Source: Haliea sp. (GTDB lineage Bacteria > Pseudomonadota > Gammaproteobacteria > Pseudomonadales > Halieaceae). Taken from it: a stretch of DNA of 32,065 nt. The notes beneath the pieces were generated by a model. It searched no databases and was not told where the DNA came from. It worked only from the letters and a program-made list of their open reading frames with translations. Below, piece by piece: positions 8,322 to 17,573 of the stretch. The stretch's first letter is position 1. Every line of letters begins with the position of its first letter. The position numbers and the translations under genes were made by a program. Location of the stretch: positions 1 to 32,065 of the forward strand of contig PKCY01000048.1 in the NCBI GenBank assembly GCA_002862985.1. Direction: 5' to 3'.

Positions 8322-9416
8322 TTATTCGATGGCGCAGCCGTCGGTTAACCTCATCAGCTGACTCATATGTTTTTTTGGCGCGCTCATACCACGCGCAGCG
8401 CGAGACTTCCTCAGTATAATCCATTGGCGGTAGACACTGGGAAGAATTGTGGCGAGTTGGGATTCGAGGTCGAGGATTGGAGCGGCTAGTGCTTTGTGAC
8501 GCTCGCTCATCCAGACCGTAAAAGGTGCGACGTTAGCATTGAAAATCTCAAGGATGCGCATGGTCAAATCTCGCGATGCGTTGAAGGAGGCGTGAATCCG
8601 ACAACGGGATTCTAGTCTTATGTGTCGCTGCACCAATAGGTCAGCATCAGCCAGGTGATCTCCCTGCTCAGAAAGCGCTTGCAATATTACGCCGCCTTCA
8701 CCGCCGGCAACGTCGCCTAGCAGGAGTTCGAACCCCCTTTCCGGGGTACGATAATCGCCGCGTAGCCAATGGTCTGCGTGGTGATTGATAGCATGTAGCG
8801 CGGCAAGGCTGTCGCTGTGATGTGCGCGTGGATAAGCACCTGGAGCGGATTTTGGTAGCCAGAAAGCGCGATATTCCTCGCTGCCTAAAGTAGCATTGAA
8901 AATGAGCGCTGGCAGTTGACCCCGTTGTTCTACCGTGAAGGATTGCAGCCTGTCGGCCAGTGTAGTGTTGTTTTCGTTGTGCAACTGCCTAATACATGTC
9001 GGTGCCAGACGCAGAAATTCGAGCGTCATAAGCAGGCGTTGAGAAGGCTTTGCCTGGCGACTAAGACCTGTGGAGCGCTTGCGAATGTTAGTCAGCACCG
9101 CGCAGCCGCGCACGCTGAGGAAATCGAGTGAGTCCAGGTTACTGGTTGGTATGCTTAGCCGTATGTCGGCCAAGGTCGACGGCAGTAGTGGAGCCGCAGG
9201 CGGGGTATCCGGCGTTGCAACGGACAGGGCTAGGCTTAATCTGGACAGGTAGTCGCTAAACGGCGCTTCCGCCGCTTGTGGCTGGCACCCCAGCAGCATG
9301 GTGACGGTCACACAGCAGTGCAGCCACTGAAATTGGCCCGATGTATGCTTTATGTCGGCCCACAGCCCCATAGTGCGACTCCCGGATAACGGTCTTCCGT
9401 TATAACGCAAGCGCAA
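8322..9416 (-). CDS. DUF3080 family lipoprotein
   Basis: Up to 364 residues. The likely start is the internal ATG at 9371 (349 residues), because the preceding 15 residues look like translated 5' sequence and the hydrophobic segment ends in a lipobox-like MLLGC about 29 residues later. The body matches the DUF3080 pattern: PFSDYLSRLSLALSV, DSLDFLSVRGCAVL, SQRLLMTLEFLRLAPTCIRQL, and a conserved C-terminal YRQWI. Members are single-copy envelope lipoproteins of unknown function, common in Pseudomonas and marine gammaproteobacteria. The gene is cotranscribed in direction with DUF4136, but 123 bp separates them. Family assignment is from recalled motifs. Confidence 0.72.
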   Translation of the reverse strand: MRLRYNGRPLSGSRTMGLWADIKHTSGQFQWLHCCVTVTMLLGCQPQAAEAPFSDYLSRLSLALSVATPDTPPAAPLLPSTLADIRLSIPTSNLDSLDFLSVRGCAVLTNIRKRSTGLSRQAKPSQRLLMTLEFLRLAPTCIRQLHNENNTTLADRLQSFTVEQRGQLPALIFNATLGSEEYRAFWLPKSAPGAYPRAHHSDSLAALHAINHHADHWLRGDYRTPERGFELLLGDVAGGEGGVILQALSEQGDHLADADLLVQRHIRLESRCRIHASFNASRDLTMRILEIFNANVAPFTVWMSERHKALAAPILDLESQLATILPSVYRQWIILRKSRAARGMSAPKKHMSQLMRLTDGCAIE

Positions 9417-9506
9417 AGTAGATGCGGCATCATATGCAGCCTAATGGCTCAGTCTCTACAATCTCCATTGGCCGGGACTGGGGCCCGGTGCGGATTTGGG
9501 GGCGAA

Positions 9507-10127
9507 TCAAGCCACCTGGGCTGCCGCGCGCTCGTACCAGGCCTTCAGGTGTGTGCATTCGTCGGGTATCGATTGCTTAATCCAGCTCAGAAACTCAATC
9601 AAGACCAGCAGGTCTATATCCGCCACTGTGAAGTTGTTGCCGGCCATCCAGTTGGAGGTACCCAGATGGGCGTCCAGTCGTGGCATAGTGTGGTTTATCA
9701 TCAATATCCCGCGGTCCACCAGTTCCGGTATTTGCGGGACATCCTGTGGCCCCGGTAATGCCCGGTTGATAAAGCTTTTACCTCGGTTGCGCAGGACGCT
9801 GGCGATGGACATCATCAGTCCGCTGAAAAGATGGTGGCACTCACTGATGGTCTGGGCGCGCTCCAGCGCGGTGCTTCCCAATAGCGAATGCTCGGGGTAC
9901 AGTTCTTCCAGGTAGACATACATACCGATTACTTCTGTAAGTACAGTGCCATCGTCTGTCACCAGCGCGGGCACTGTGCAGGACGGATTTATTTTTCTAT
10001 AGTCATCGCTGAGCTGCTCGGCTGTCATCATATCGACCTGATGGGTCTCAATCTCGATGCCTTTCAGTTTAAGGAAGAGCTTAAGTCGCCTTGGGTTGGG
10101 GGCGGGGTCATAGGTGTACAATTTCAT
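9507..10127 (-). CDS. glutathione S-transferase family protein
   Basis: The protein has 206 residues from the chosen start MKLYTYDPAPNPRR. GGAGG lies 9 nt upstream of that ATG, so I prefer it over the longer frame beginning at 10160. It has an N-terminal thioredoxin-like domain (about 1-78) with NPSCTVPALVTDDG holding the cis-proline, and TEVIGMYVYLE in the place of the glutathione-binding SxxI motif. An all-helical C-terminal domain follows, with the N-capping motif NFTVADIDLLVL. No Ser or Cys of a standard catalytic type is obvious, so a specific reaction is not assigned. It is divergent from the cytochrome c5 gene. Confidence 0.88.
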   Translation of the reverse strand: MKLYTYDPAPNPRRLKLFLKLKGIEIETHQVDMMTAEQLSDDYRKINPSCTVPALVTDDGTVLTEVIGMYVYLEELYPEHSLLGSTALERAQTISECHHLFSGLMMSIASVLRNRGKSFINRALPGPQDVPQIPELVDRGILMINHTMPRLDAHLGTSNWMAGNNFTVADIDLLVLIEFLSWIKQSIPDECTHLKAWYERAAAQVA

Positions 10128-10250
10128 GGTAAATACCTCCTTAATAACGGTTGCAGTCAAGCGCAGGCGTGCCGAAGGCGCTTTTTCGCGGCGGGGGCCA
10201 GTTTGTCTTGGTTAACGTCTCGGGCAATAGTTTCATCCCTGCATTTTCCC

Positions 10251-10272
10251 GCCACTCATATGTGGCTATAAT
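10251..10272 (+). promoter_or_regulatory. -10 box with abutting inverted repeat upstream of cytochrome c5
   Basis: A perfect TATAAT lies at 10267-10272, about 32 bp before the ATG. Directly upstream is the inverted repeat GCCAC-N6-GTGGC (10251-10266), occupying the spacer where a -35 element would be read. No good -35 is seen, which would suit an activator- or repressor-controlled promoter. Confidence 0.5.
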
Positions 10273-10303
10273 GCGCGCCTAACTTAGAGAGGAACTCATA
10301 GAG

Positions 10304-10729
10304 ATGATTAGAGTAATGTTCAGTGTTTTGGCTACCTTACTGGCCATCAGCGTATCGGCACAAGACCTGACTGATGCCCAACGTACGGCTATAGAAGCGC
10401 GTATCCACCCTGTGGGTGAATCTTGTATAGAGGGCGATAGTGGCTGTGGCGGCGTGGTTGCTGCGGCTGCGAGTAGTGGTCCTCGCTCCGGCGAAGAGGT
10501 CTACAACTCGGCCTGTCTGGCCTGCCACAGCACCGGCGCTGCTGGTGCGCCTATCTATGGCGTTGCTGCCAACTGGACTGATCGTATTGCCAAGGGCAAC
10601 GCTGTCCTTTACACCAGTGGTATTGAGGGGATAGCCGGTACTGGGATGATCGCCAAAGGTGGCTGTATGAGTTGTTCCAATGAGGAAATTGAGGCAGCGG
10701 TGGACTATATGGTGGCTGGCAGCAAGTAG
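10304..10729 (+). CDS. cytochrome c5-type periplasmic monohaem cytochrome
   Basis: The protein has 141 residues with a cleavable signal peptide (to about SVSAQ). The single haem motif is CLACH near residues 74-78. The C-terminal half GMIAKGGCMSCSNEEIEAAVDYMV matches the c5 family, with the distal Met and the extra Cys pair that forms a disulphide; the usual MPPKGG is here MIAKGG. The N-terminal RIHPVGESCIEG segment and its second Cys pair are typical of gammaproteobacterial c5. It probably carries electrons in the periplasm between quinol oxidising complexes and terminal acceptors. It has an AGAGGAA ribosome binding site and a hairpin terminator downstream. Confidence 0.9.
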   Translation: MIRVMFSVLATLLAISVSAQDLTDAQRTAIEARIHPVGESCIEGDSGCGGVVAAAASSGPRSGEEVYNSACLACHSTGAAGAPIYGVAANWTDRIAKGNAVLYTSGIEGIAGTGMIAKGGCMSCSNEEIEAAVDYMVAGSK

Positions 10730-10786
10730 GATTGTCAGGTCATAGTAGAGTGACGGCAGGCCCCAAACTGATAAAGGTGAGGGGCT

Positions 10787-10818
10787 AGAAAATCTCCAGC
10801 GGCAGGGAGTTTCTTTTT
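10787..10818 (+). terminator. probable intrinsic terminator of the cytochrome c5 gene
   Basis: CTCC (10794-10797) pairs with GGAG (10806-10809), and outer GAAA pairs with TTTC with a small bulge. TTTTT follows the stem. Confidence 0.6.
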
Positions 10819-10946
10819 CCAATACTGGTGAATGAAAAAATACCGTTTAAATATTTTGCCGTCCACCCATCATAGAGTGCATGGTTCGATCGTTTACTGT
10901 AGGAAACAGTAACGCGAGAAATGCAAATCCAATACGTATTCCGAAC

Positions 10947-12944
10947 TTAGGCAAACAAGTTCTTTAACCCTGCCAGGGTTTCTTGCCCCCGCTCTTCATT
11001 GACGTCCTGTGTATCCTGACCACCACCTTGCCACTGCAGGTCATCCTCAGGTAGTTCTGCAATGAAACGGCTGGGTTCACAATTAATGGTTTCGCCAAAC
11101 TGACGTCGCTTCAAGGCCATGGTCATACTCAGGGTTTGCTGTGCCCGGGTAATGCCAACGTATGCCAGTCGCCGTTCTTCCTCGATATTGTCCTCCTCGA
11201 CGCTTACTCGGTGAGGCAGGACCTTCTCTTCCATACCGATAATGTAAACGTGTGGAAACTCCAGCCCCTTGGCTGCATGCAGCGTCATCAGTTGCACACT
11301 TTCGGGTCCTTTTTCCTCCTCGTCCTGTTGCTCTAATAAATCGCGTAGCACCAGTCGCGAGATGGCTTCATCCAAGCCCACCTCTTCGTTTGCCATCACC
11401 CGTTGGAGTCCGTCCATCAGGAAATGTACGTTGCCCATGCGGCGTTCGGCCACTTCCTCACTGGAGCTGAGCTGCTCCAGCCAACCCTGGTAATCGATGT
11501 CGCGAACCATCTGCCGCACACCAGAAACACTGCTGTTGCCTTCACAATTTCGACGCACGCCGTCCATCCACTGGCGAAATTCCCGCAGTCGCTTGTGTCC
11601 ACCGTCAGATACTTCGCTGATGCCAATGCGAGCACACGCTTGGTTCAGACTGCAGTGATTGGTAAGAGCGAAATTACCAAGGGCTTCCAGCGTAGAGGTG
11701 CCCAGTTTGCGTCGCGGCACATTGGCAATGCGCAAAAATGCATTGTCATCATTCTCGTTAACGATCAGTCGCAGGTACGCCATAATGTCCCTCACCTCAT
11801 TGCGAGCGAAGAAGGAGGTGCCGCCACTAAGATGATAGGGCACCTGCTGTTGCTGCAGCGCAAGCTCGATCAAGCGCGACTGGTGGTTGCCGCGGTAAAG
11901 AATGGCATAGTCACCAAAGTGAGTGCGTTTGCGCAATTGGTGGTCGAGAATCTCTGCCACAACCTGGTCGGCTTCGTGCTGCTCATCGGCGCAGCGAATA
12001 ACGCGCAGTGGTTCGCCGTAGCCCAATTCACTCCATAGCTGTTTATCGAATACGTGGGTGTTGTTGGCGATCAGCGTATTGGCGGCCTTGAGTATGCGCG
12101 CAGTGGAGCGGTAGTTCTGTTCCAGTTTTACCAGCTTCAAACCTGGGAAATCGTCCTGCAGTTGCACCAGATTTTCCGGTCGGGCGCCGCGCCAGGAGTA
12201 GACGGACTGATCGTCATCGCCCACTACAGTAAGGCCGCCGCGCAGACCAATCAGTTGTTTCACCAGGAGGTACTGGCTGGAGTTGGTGTCCTGGTATTCA
12301 TCAACCAGCAGGTAGTGGATCTGGTTTTGCCATTTTTCCAATATAGCAGGATTGTGTTCGAATAAGACCGTGGGGAGCAGGATCAAGTCGTCAAAATCCA
12401 AAGCGTTATAGGCTTTTAGCGCTCGTTTGTAACGCAGGTAGGCCTGCGCGCAGAGAATATCTGCGGGACTCTTCGCTGTGGCGAGTGCCTCTTCGGGTAG
12501 CACGCGGTCGTTCTTCCAGTTAGAAATCTGCTGCACGATGGTGCCTGCCAGGTCGCCCTCGGCGCCGTGTTCCTGAATCAGCAGGTCGCGCACCAGTGTG
12601 CGTGTGTCTTCGCCGTCAAAAATAGAAAACCCTGACTTCAACCCCAGTGTTTTGCGTTCCGCGCGAATAATTTTCAGGCCCAGTTGATGAAAGGTACTCA
12701 CTGTGAGCCGATCCAGCGCACTACCGGGTAGTAGTTTGCTCACCCTCTCTTTCATTTCACGTGCAGCCTTGTTGGTAAAGGTAACTGCGGTGATATGACT
12801 AGAACTGATGCCACAGGTCTTGATCAGAAATGCGATTTTTTCGGTAATCACGCTGGTTTTGCCGCTGCCAGCGCCGGCCAGAACCAGGAGTGGTCCATCG
12901 ATATACTTTACGGCTTCGCGCTGTCGGAGGTTGAGTTGGTTCAC
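10947..12944 (-). CDS. rep: ATP-dependent DNA helicase Rep
   Basis: A 665-residue superfamily 1A 3'-5' helicase, the length of E. coli Rep (673). Motif I is LAGAGSGKTSVITEKIAFLI (about 22-41), motif Ia TFTNKAAREMKERV, motif II LLVDEYQDTN, motif III VVGDDDQSVYSWRGA, motif IV QNYRSTARIL, and motif VI YVGITRAQQTL. The N-terminal MNQLNLRQREAVKYIDGPLLVLAGAG is closer to Rep than to UvrD. It removes proteins ahead of the replisome and helps fork restart. The start codon is GTG. It is convergent with the cytochrome c5 gene, a neighbourhood also seen in Pseudomonas. Confidence 0.95.
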   Translation of the reverse strand: MNQLNLRQREAVKYIDGPLLVLAGAGSGKTSVITEKIAFLIKTCGISSSHITAVTFTNKAAREMKERVSKLLPGSALDRLTVSTFHQLGLKIIRAERKTLGLKSGFSIFDGEDTRTLVRDLLIQEHGAEGDLAGTIVQQISNWKNDRVLPEEALATAKSPADILCAQAYLRYKRALKAYNALDFDDLILLPTVLFEHNPAILEKWQNQIHYLLVDEYQDTNSSQYLLVKQLIGLRGGLTVVGDDDQSVYSWRGARPENLVQLQDDFPGLKLVKLEQNYRSTARILKAANTLIANNTHVFDKQLWSELGYGEPLRVIRCADEQHEADQVVAEILDHQLRKRTHFGDYAILYRGNHQSRLIELALQQQQVPYHLSGGTSFFARNEVRDIMAYLRLIVNENDDNAFLRIANVPRRKLGTSTLEALGNFALTNHCSLNQACARIGISEVSDGGHKRLREFRQWMDGVRRNCEGNSSVSGVRQMVRDIDYQGWLEQLSSSEEVAERRMGNVHFLMDGLQRVMANEEVGLDEAISRLVLRDLLEQQDEEEKGPESVQLMTLHAAKGLEFPHVYIIGMEEKVLPHRVSVEEDNIEEERRLAYVGITRAQQTLSMTMALKRRQFGETINCEPSRFIAELPEDDLQWQGGGQDTQDVNEERGQETLAGLKNLFA

Positions 12945-13041
12945 GTTTGCTCGGATGGACTTGGCGGCGGGGGCGGTAGTCTAGCAAAAACTGCGACATG
13001 CTCGCGCAACAAATCGGGATTAAACCGAAAATGAATTCTGC

Positions 13042-13458
13042 TCAGGCCTTTCGGACCAGTTTAGCGACCGAGCTGGCGGTGGCGGTGAGCAGCCCATCTT
13101 CATTGTACAGTCTGCCTTCGAGGAAGGCGGTTTTGTAGCTGCTTTTAAGTATTCGCCCCCTCGCCCGAAGGCGGCCCGCCCGAGTTGGCTCCAGATAGCT
13201 GGTTTTAATTTCCAGTGATGACACACCGGTAATGCCCTCGATAGAAGAAAACACCGCGTGGGTCATGGCAGCGTCTAACATGGCAGTGATAAAGCCGCCC
13301 TGGACCACATCAATCGAGTGGCAAAAATCCGTGCCGATCGTAAATTCGAAGGTGCAGGACGGTTCTTCAGGATCAACTGCCACGATCGTGCCACCCAATA
13401 TTTTGATAAATGCCGGCGCCCGAGCGTTGAGGTGATCAATAAGTAGCGGTTCATCCAT
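13042..13458 (-). CDS. PaaI-like hotdog-fold thioesterase
   Basis: A 138-residue single hotdog domain. The characteristic helix segment VVQGGFITAMLDAAMTHAVFS (about 52-72) and the strand SSLEIKTSYLEPTRAG match PaaI/YbgC-like acyl-CoA thioesterases, in which the aspartate of the LDAA helix is catalytic. It should hydrolyse an aryl- or acyl-CoA; the specific substrate is not evident. Length fits the family. It lies in the same direction as ppnP upstream, with a 49-bp gap, and 97 bp before rep. No strong ribosome binding site is seen. Confidence 0.88.
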   Translation of the reverse strand: MDEPLLIDHLNARAPAFIKILGGTIVAVDPEEPSCTFEFTIGTDFCHSIDVVQGGFITAMLDAAMTHAVFSSIEGITGVSSLEIKTSYLEPTRAGRLRARGRILKSSYKTAFLEGRLYNEDGLLTATASSVAKLVRKA

Positions 13459-13507
13459 GTGCTCTTGTATCCGTTGTTGCCATTGGGTTTAAAGGGATAG
13501 CGTTACA

Positions 13508-13789
13508 CTATTGGTAAGTGCACAGGTAGGCGGTTTCCTCAGCCACTTTTAGCTGGAACTGTTGATTGGCTTGTACTACGAAATAATCCCCAGCGGAATA
13601 GGTTTTCCACTCAGTATTGCCGGGCAATTTCACAGTGAGAGCGCCGCTAACCACTGTCACGGTTTCTTTTTGCGTTGTTCCAAACTCGAATTCTCCGACC
13701 GCCATCACGCCAACGGTGGCAGGCAGGCTCGCTGTTTGAAAGGCGATGGAGGCAACTTTGCCTTCGAAGTATTGGTTAATTTTGAACAT
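13508..13789 (-). CDS. ppnP: pyrimidine/purine nucleoside phosphorylase PpnP (cupin, formerly DUF1255/YaiE)
   Basis: A 93-residue cupin protein, exactly the family length. The signature runs [16 protein letters not shown], then [33 protein letters not shown], then [13 protein letters not shown]. Members phosphorolyse several nucleosides to ribose-1-phosphate and base. The start has GGA about 8 nt upstream. It is a stand-alone housekeeping salvage gene. No odd features. Confidence 0.92.
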   Translation of the reverse strand: MFKINQYFEGKVASIAFQTASLPATVGVMAVGEFEFGTTQKETVTVVSGALTVKLPGNTEWKTYSAGDYFVVQANQQFQLKVAEETAYLCTYQ

Positions 13790-14084
13790 AGAGATTCCTC
13801 ATTAGTCAGCATATAAAAAACAGGGGGGATTTTCGCTCCTTTCTACCTCAAAAGTAAAAAATTATTTTCTTATCGATAAATTAGGCAGGGCATAAATGTC
13901 ACTGAAACCTGGCCGAAATGGTGCATGCGCCGGGCACGTTAGTTCAAGTGGTCATACGCTGCCACCAGATCTCTTCTCGATAGCTTGTAGATACAGCCTC
14001 ATAATGTATGTTTGCTGCCCCGAAATTGCTCGTGCAGCGCAGTCTGCTGGAGCCTGTGGATTGAATGACAATGAGAGATCTGAC
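13790..14084. other. 295-bp intergenic region between divergent ppnP and the thiolase gene
   Basis: No gene is recognised. The thiolase frame stays open upstream to 13896, but that stretch has no family similarity. A 10-bp palindrome TTATCGATAA lies at 13870-13879 in an AT-rich tract and might be part of a promoter or operator. Confidence 0.45.
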
Positions 14085-15287
14085 ATGAGTAACGACGCTT
14101 TTATCTACGACGCAATTCGTACCCCCAGGGGTAAGGGTAAGCCCAGCGGGGGCTTGTATGAGGTGAAGCCCATCGATTTAGTCACCAATCTACTGGAGGA
14201 AATGAAGGCGCGCTGCAGCCTGGATACCACGCAAGTCGAAGACGTAATACTGGCAACGGGTGAGCCGGTGAACGAACAGGGGCAGAATATCGCCAAGACC
14301 GCGCTGGTGTATTCCAGTTGGGATGACGTTACCGTCGGCGCGCAATTGCACCGGTATTGTGCCGGTGGTCTGGATGCGGTTAATACTGTCGCCATGAAAA
14401 TTATGTCCGGTATGGAATCCATGGGTGCGGCCGGGGGTGTGGAAAGCATGTCACGCCTGGGTATTGGCGCTAGTGGTGCTGCGGCCGGCGATGCCTGGGT
14501 AGCGATGAAAAGCTATGGAATCTCCCAGGGCCTAGGCGCCGATCTGCAGGCCAAACTGGACGGCTTTACGCGCGAAGATGTAGACCGCTACGCCTGCCAG
14601 TCTCAGGCGCGAGCAGCTCATGCCCGAGACAATGGCTATTTTGACAGATCTCTGGTGCCGGTGAGGGACCTCAACGGCGTCACTGTGCTCGACCACGATG
14701 AGCTGATTCGACCCACCACTGTGGAAGGGCTGGCCAATCTCAATCCTTCCTTCACCATGTTCAACGATTTTGGTCATGGCGATTTTCTTAAATTCAAGTA
14801 TCCCCAGGTGGAGCGAGTTGAATGCATTCACACACCTGGAAATTCCTCCGGTGTAGTCGACGGTGCCGCTCTGGTGCTATTAGGCAACAGGCAAGCGGGT
14901 GCTGATCAAGATTTGACGCCCCGTGCCCGTGTTGTGACCTGCGCACTGACAGGGACTGAACCGACGATTATGCTCGCTGGCCCTGGCCCCGCCGCGCAAA
15001 AGGCCTTGAACAAGGCCGGAATGTCCGTGGGCGATATCGATCTGTTTGAACTAAACGAGGCATTTGCCGCCGTGGTGTTGCGATTTCAACAGCAAATGGG
15101 TGTTGAAGATGACCGCATCAATGTCAATGGCGGAGCGATTGCCATGGGGCATCCCATTGGCGCAACCGGTGCCATGATCCTCGGGACGGTACTGGATGAA
15201 CTGGAGCGACGAGACCTGAATACTGCAATGGTGACCCTTTGTGCCGGCGGCGGCATCGGTATTGCCACTATTATTGAGCGTGCTTGA
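14085..15287 (+). CDS. acetyl-CoA C-acyltransferase (3-ketoacyl-CoA thiolase)
   Basis: The protein has 400 residues from ATG 14085; the frame is open further upstream, but [17 protein letters not shown] is the conserved thiolase N-terminus. The acylated cysteine is C92 in [11 protein letters not shown], and the C-terminal pair is H356 (GHPIGATG) and C386 (CAGGGIG); NEAFA is also present. It cleaves 3-ketoacyl-CoA to acetyl-CoA and a shortened acyl-CoA. The downstream multifunctional protein starts 37 bp later, so the pair forms a beta-oxidation operon in the order thiolase then alpha subunit. Biosynthetic acetyl-CoA acetyltransferase is possible but less likely given that partner. Confidence 0.93.
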   Translation: MSNDAFIYDAIRTPRGKGKPSGGLYEVKPIDLVTNLLEEMKARCSLDTTQVEDVILATGEPVNEQGQNIAKTALVYSSWDDVTVGAQLHRYCAGGLDAVNTVAMKIMSGMESMGAAGGVESMSRLGIGASGAAAGDAWVAMKSYGISQGLGADLQAKLDGFTREDVDRYACQSQARAAHARDNGYFDRSLVPVRDLNGVTVLDHDELIRPTTVEGLANLNPSFTMFNDFGHGDFLKFKYPQVERVECIHTPGNSSGVVDGAALVLLGNRQAGADQDLTPRARVVTCALTGTEPTIMLAGPGPAAQKALNKAGMSVGDIDLFELNEAFAAVVLRFQQQMGVEDDRINVNGGAIAMGHPIGATGAMILGTVLDELERRDLNTAMVTLCAGGGIGIATIIERA

Positions 15288-15324
15288 TCAGACAGTAATC
15301 GCGGACGGATTGGAGTAGACAAAA

Positions 15325-17481
15325 ATGAGTTATATACGACTGGAAAAAGATAGCGACGGCATCGTGGAATTGATTTTCGATCAAGCAGGAAAAACCGTTA
15401 ACGTCATGGGTGAAGAATACGCAGAAGCGATGCCGAAAGTGCTGGATCAACTGGAAGCACAGAAGGATGAAATTGTCGGTGTGTATATTCGCAGCGGCAA
15501 GCCGGGGCAGTTCTTTGCCGGTGGTGATATCACGCTGATGCTGGAAATGGATTTGAACCCGGATGACGCTGAACGCCGGCGCATGTTTGAAGGAATCCTG
15601 GAGGCCAAGGCACCCCTGCGACGTCTCGAGGCGCTGGGTGTTCCCATTGCGGTTGGCATCAATGGTGCCGCACTCGGTGGAGGATTTGAAATTGCGCTGG
15701 CCTGTCATCACCGCATCGCGCTGGATGACAAGAGTGTTCAGGTAGGGCTGCCTGAAGCAATGCTGGGTCTGATGCCCGGCGCCGGTGGCGTCGTGCGCAT
15801 GGTGCGTTTACTGGGTATGCAGGAAGGGTTAACCCTGATTGCCCAGGGTAAGCGACTGAAGGCGCAGCAGGCATTGGAGAAGGGCCTGATCCACGAGCTC
15901 GCATCCAGCGAGGAGGAAATGGCAGCCAAAGCCAAGGCCTGGATCAAGGCCAACCCCGATTCAAAACAGCCTTGGGAGCAGCCGGACTACACTATCCCCG
16001 GCGGTGGTCCGGCCGACCCCGAGACGCAGGCCCTGACCTATTTCGGCCCCGTGAATGTGATGGTCCAGACTAAGGGCAATATGCCAGCGCAGCAGGTTAT
16101 TATCGCGGCGGTGATTGATACTGCTCGGGTAGACTATGATACCGCCCACACGATCGAGGCGCGATACTTCCAGCGTTTGTTGCTGGATCAGGTAGCGCGC
16201 AATATGATGACCGCGTTTTTTGTGCAAATGAATGAGATGGACGCAGGTGCTTCACGCCCCTCGGGCGTAGAGAAAACAGAGGTTAAAAAGTTGGGCATTC
16301 TGGGCGCCGGTATTATGGGCGCCGGTATCGCCTTCAATGCAGCCAAGGTGGGCATTGATGTTGTTTTGAAAGACCTCACCCGCGAGAATGCCGACAAGGG
16401 CAAGGCCTACGCCGCCACTGCGTGCGAGAAAAGCCGCAGTATCGATGAGGCGCAGGCGCAGCAGATAATGGCTCGTATTCAGCCTACAGCGGAAGCTGCA
16501 GATCTTGCTGATTGCGATCTGGTGATCGAGGCAGTCTTTGAGGATCGAGACGTGAAAGCTGCTGTAACCCGAGAAGCGGAAGCGGTGTTGCCTGGTTCGT
16601 CGGTATTTGCCACCAATACCTCGGCGCTGCCCATTACTGAATTGGCGCAGGCGTCACAGCGCCCGGAAAATTTCATTGGTATGCACTTCTTTTCGCCGGC
16701 GGAAAGAATGCCGTTGGTAGAAATCATCACGGGAGAAAAAACCTCCGATGAAGCGCTCGCCAAAGCATTTGATCTGGCGCAGAAATTGGGTAAGAAGCCA
16801 ATTGTGGTTAAGGACTCCCCCGGATTCTTTACTACCCGGGTCATTGGGCAAACCATCACCCAGGGGCAGATGATGCTAGCTGAGGGGGTGAATCCCGCAC
16901 TTATCGAGAACGCAGCGGCTTTCAACGGCTCGCCCATGGGGCCGCTGGAAACACTGGACAATATTTCTATCGAGACGGCCTACAACGCTATGAAGCAGGC
17001 TCAGGCAGATGCCCTTGCCCGTGGGGAGGAGCCTGAAACAGGTCCTCAGGCTGAGGTTATTCGTATCATGTTTGAAGATATTGGCCGCAAGGGGCAGAAC
17101 CAGGGTGGCGGCTTTTACGACTACGACGACAATGGTAAGAAGATCGCCACATGGCCGGGGTTGAAGGACGTATTTGCCAAAGATGGCTACGCCGACATTC
17201 CCTATGAGGACATTCGTGATCGCCTGCTGTTTCCCCAGGTACTGGAGGCGGTTCGAATCATGGAGGAGGGTGTACTCACCAGCGTTGGGGATGGCAACAT
17301 CGGGTCTATAATGGGTATCGGTTTCCCGCCGCACACCGGTGGTGTGTACCAATGCGTGAATGCCTACGGAGTACAAGCGTTTGTCGACCGATCGCATGAA
17401 CTGGAATCTGTGTATGGCGAGGTGTTTAAGCCACCGCAGCTGTTGCTTGATATGGCGGCGAAGGGATCAACCTTCGCTTGA
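15325..17481 (+). CDS. multifunctional beta-oxidation protein (enoyl-CoA hydratase / 3-hydroxyacyl-CoA dehydrogenase)
   Basis: The protein has 718 residues, the FadB/FadJ length. The N-terminal crotonase domain (about 1-190) has [33 protein letters not shown] and [15 protein letters not shown], which carries the expected catalytic Glu. The dehydrogenase domain begins at about residue 323 with [19 protein letters not shown], the NAD loop, followed by [27 protein letters not shown] and [11 protein letters not shown]. The C-terminal helical repeats follow. It converts enoyl-CoA to 3-ketoacyl-CoA for the adjacent thiolase. Several short-chain-type clusters in marine gammaproteobacteria have this layout. 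Whether it is called FadB or FadJ cannot be settled here. Confidence 0.93.
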   Translation: MSYIRLEKDSDGIVELIFDQAGKTVNVMGEEYAEAMPKVLDQLEAQKDEIVGVYIRSGKPGQFFAGGDITLMLEMDLNPDDAERRRMFEGILEAKAPLRRLEALGVPIAVGINGAALGGGFEIALACHHRIALDDKSVQVGLPEAMLGLMPGAGGVVRMVRLLGMQEGLTLIAQGKRLKAQQALEKGLIHELASSEEEMAAKAKAWIKANPDSKQPWEQPDYTIPGGGPADPETQALTYFGPVNVMVQTKGNMPAQQVIIAAVIDTARVDYDTAHTIEARYFQRLLLDQVARNMMTAFFVQMNEMDAGASRPSGVEKTEVKKLGILGAGIMGAGIAFNAAKVGIDVVLKDLTRENADKGKAYAATACEKSRSIDEAQAQQIMARIQPTAEAADLADCDLVIEAVFEDRDVKAAVTREAEAVLPGSSVFATNTSALPITELAQASQRPENFIGMHFFSPAERMPLVEIITGEKTSDEALAKAFDLAQKLGKKPIVVKDSPGFFTTRVIGQTITQGQMMLAEGVNPALIENAAAFNGSPMGPLETLDNISIETAYNAMKQAQADALARGEEPETGPQAEVIRIMFEDIGRKGQNQGGGFYDYDDNGKKIATWPGLKDVFAKDGYADIPYEDIRDRLLFPQVLEAVRIMEEGVLTSVGDGNIGSIMGIGFPPHTGGVYQCVNAYGVQAFVDRSHELESVYGEVFKPPQLLLDMAAKGSTFA

Positions 17482-17495
17482 GAAAGTCATAAAAA

Positions 17496-17531
17496 AAGGC
17501 CGGCATCCTAGAAAAGATGCCAGCCTTCTAT
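17496..17531 (+). terminator. intrinsic terminator of the beta-oxidation operon
   Basis: AAGGCCGGCATC (17496-17507) pairs with GATGCCAGCCTT (17516-17527) with one mismatch across an 8-nt loop. An A-run precedes it and CTATTT follows. Because the left flank is AAAAAAA, it may also end minus-strand transcription from the DUF1329 gene. Confidence 0.85.
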
Positions 17532-17573
17532 TTGCACAGTTTGTATCAGGCGTGAAGCGCTGAGCTGCGTTTT

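Noticed and set aside
11403-12038. 211-codon frame antisense to rep
   Set aside because: Shadow frame opposite strongly conserved helicase motifs.
13896-14084. In-frame 63-codon extension upstream of the thiolase
   Set aside because: Thiolases start at the conserved [13 protein letters not shown] segment; the extension has no similarity to the family.
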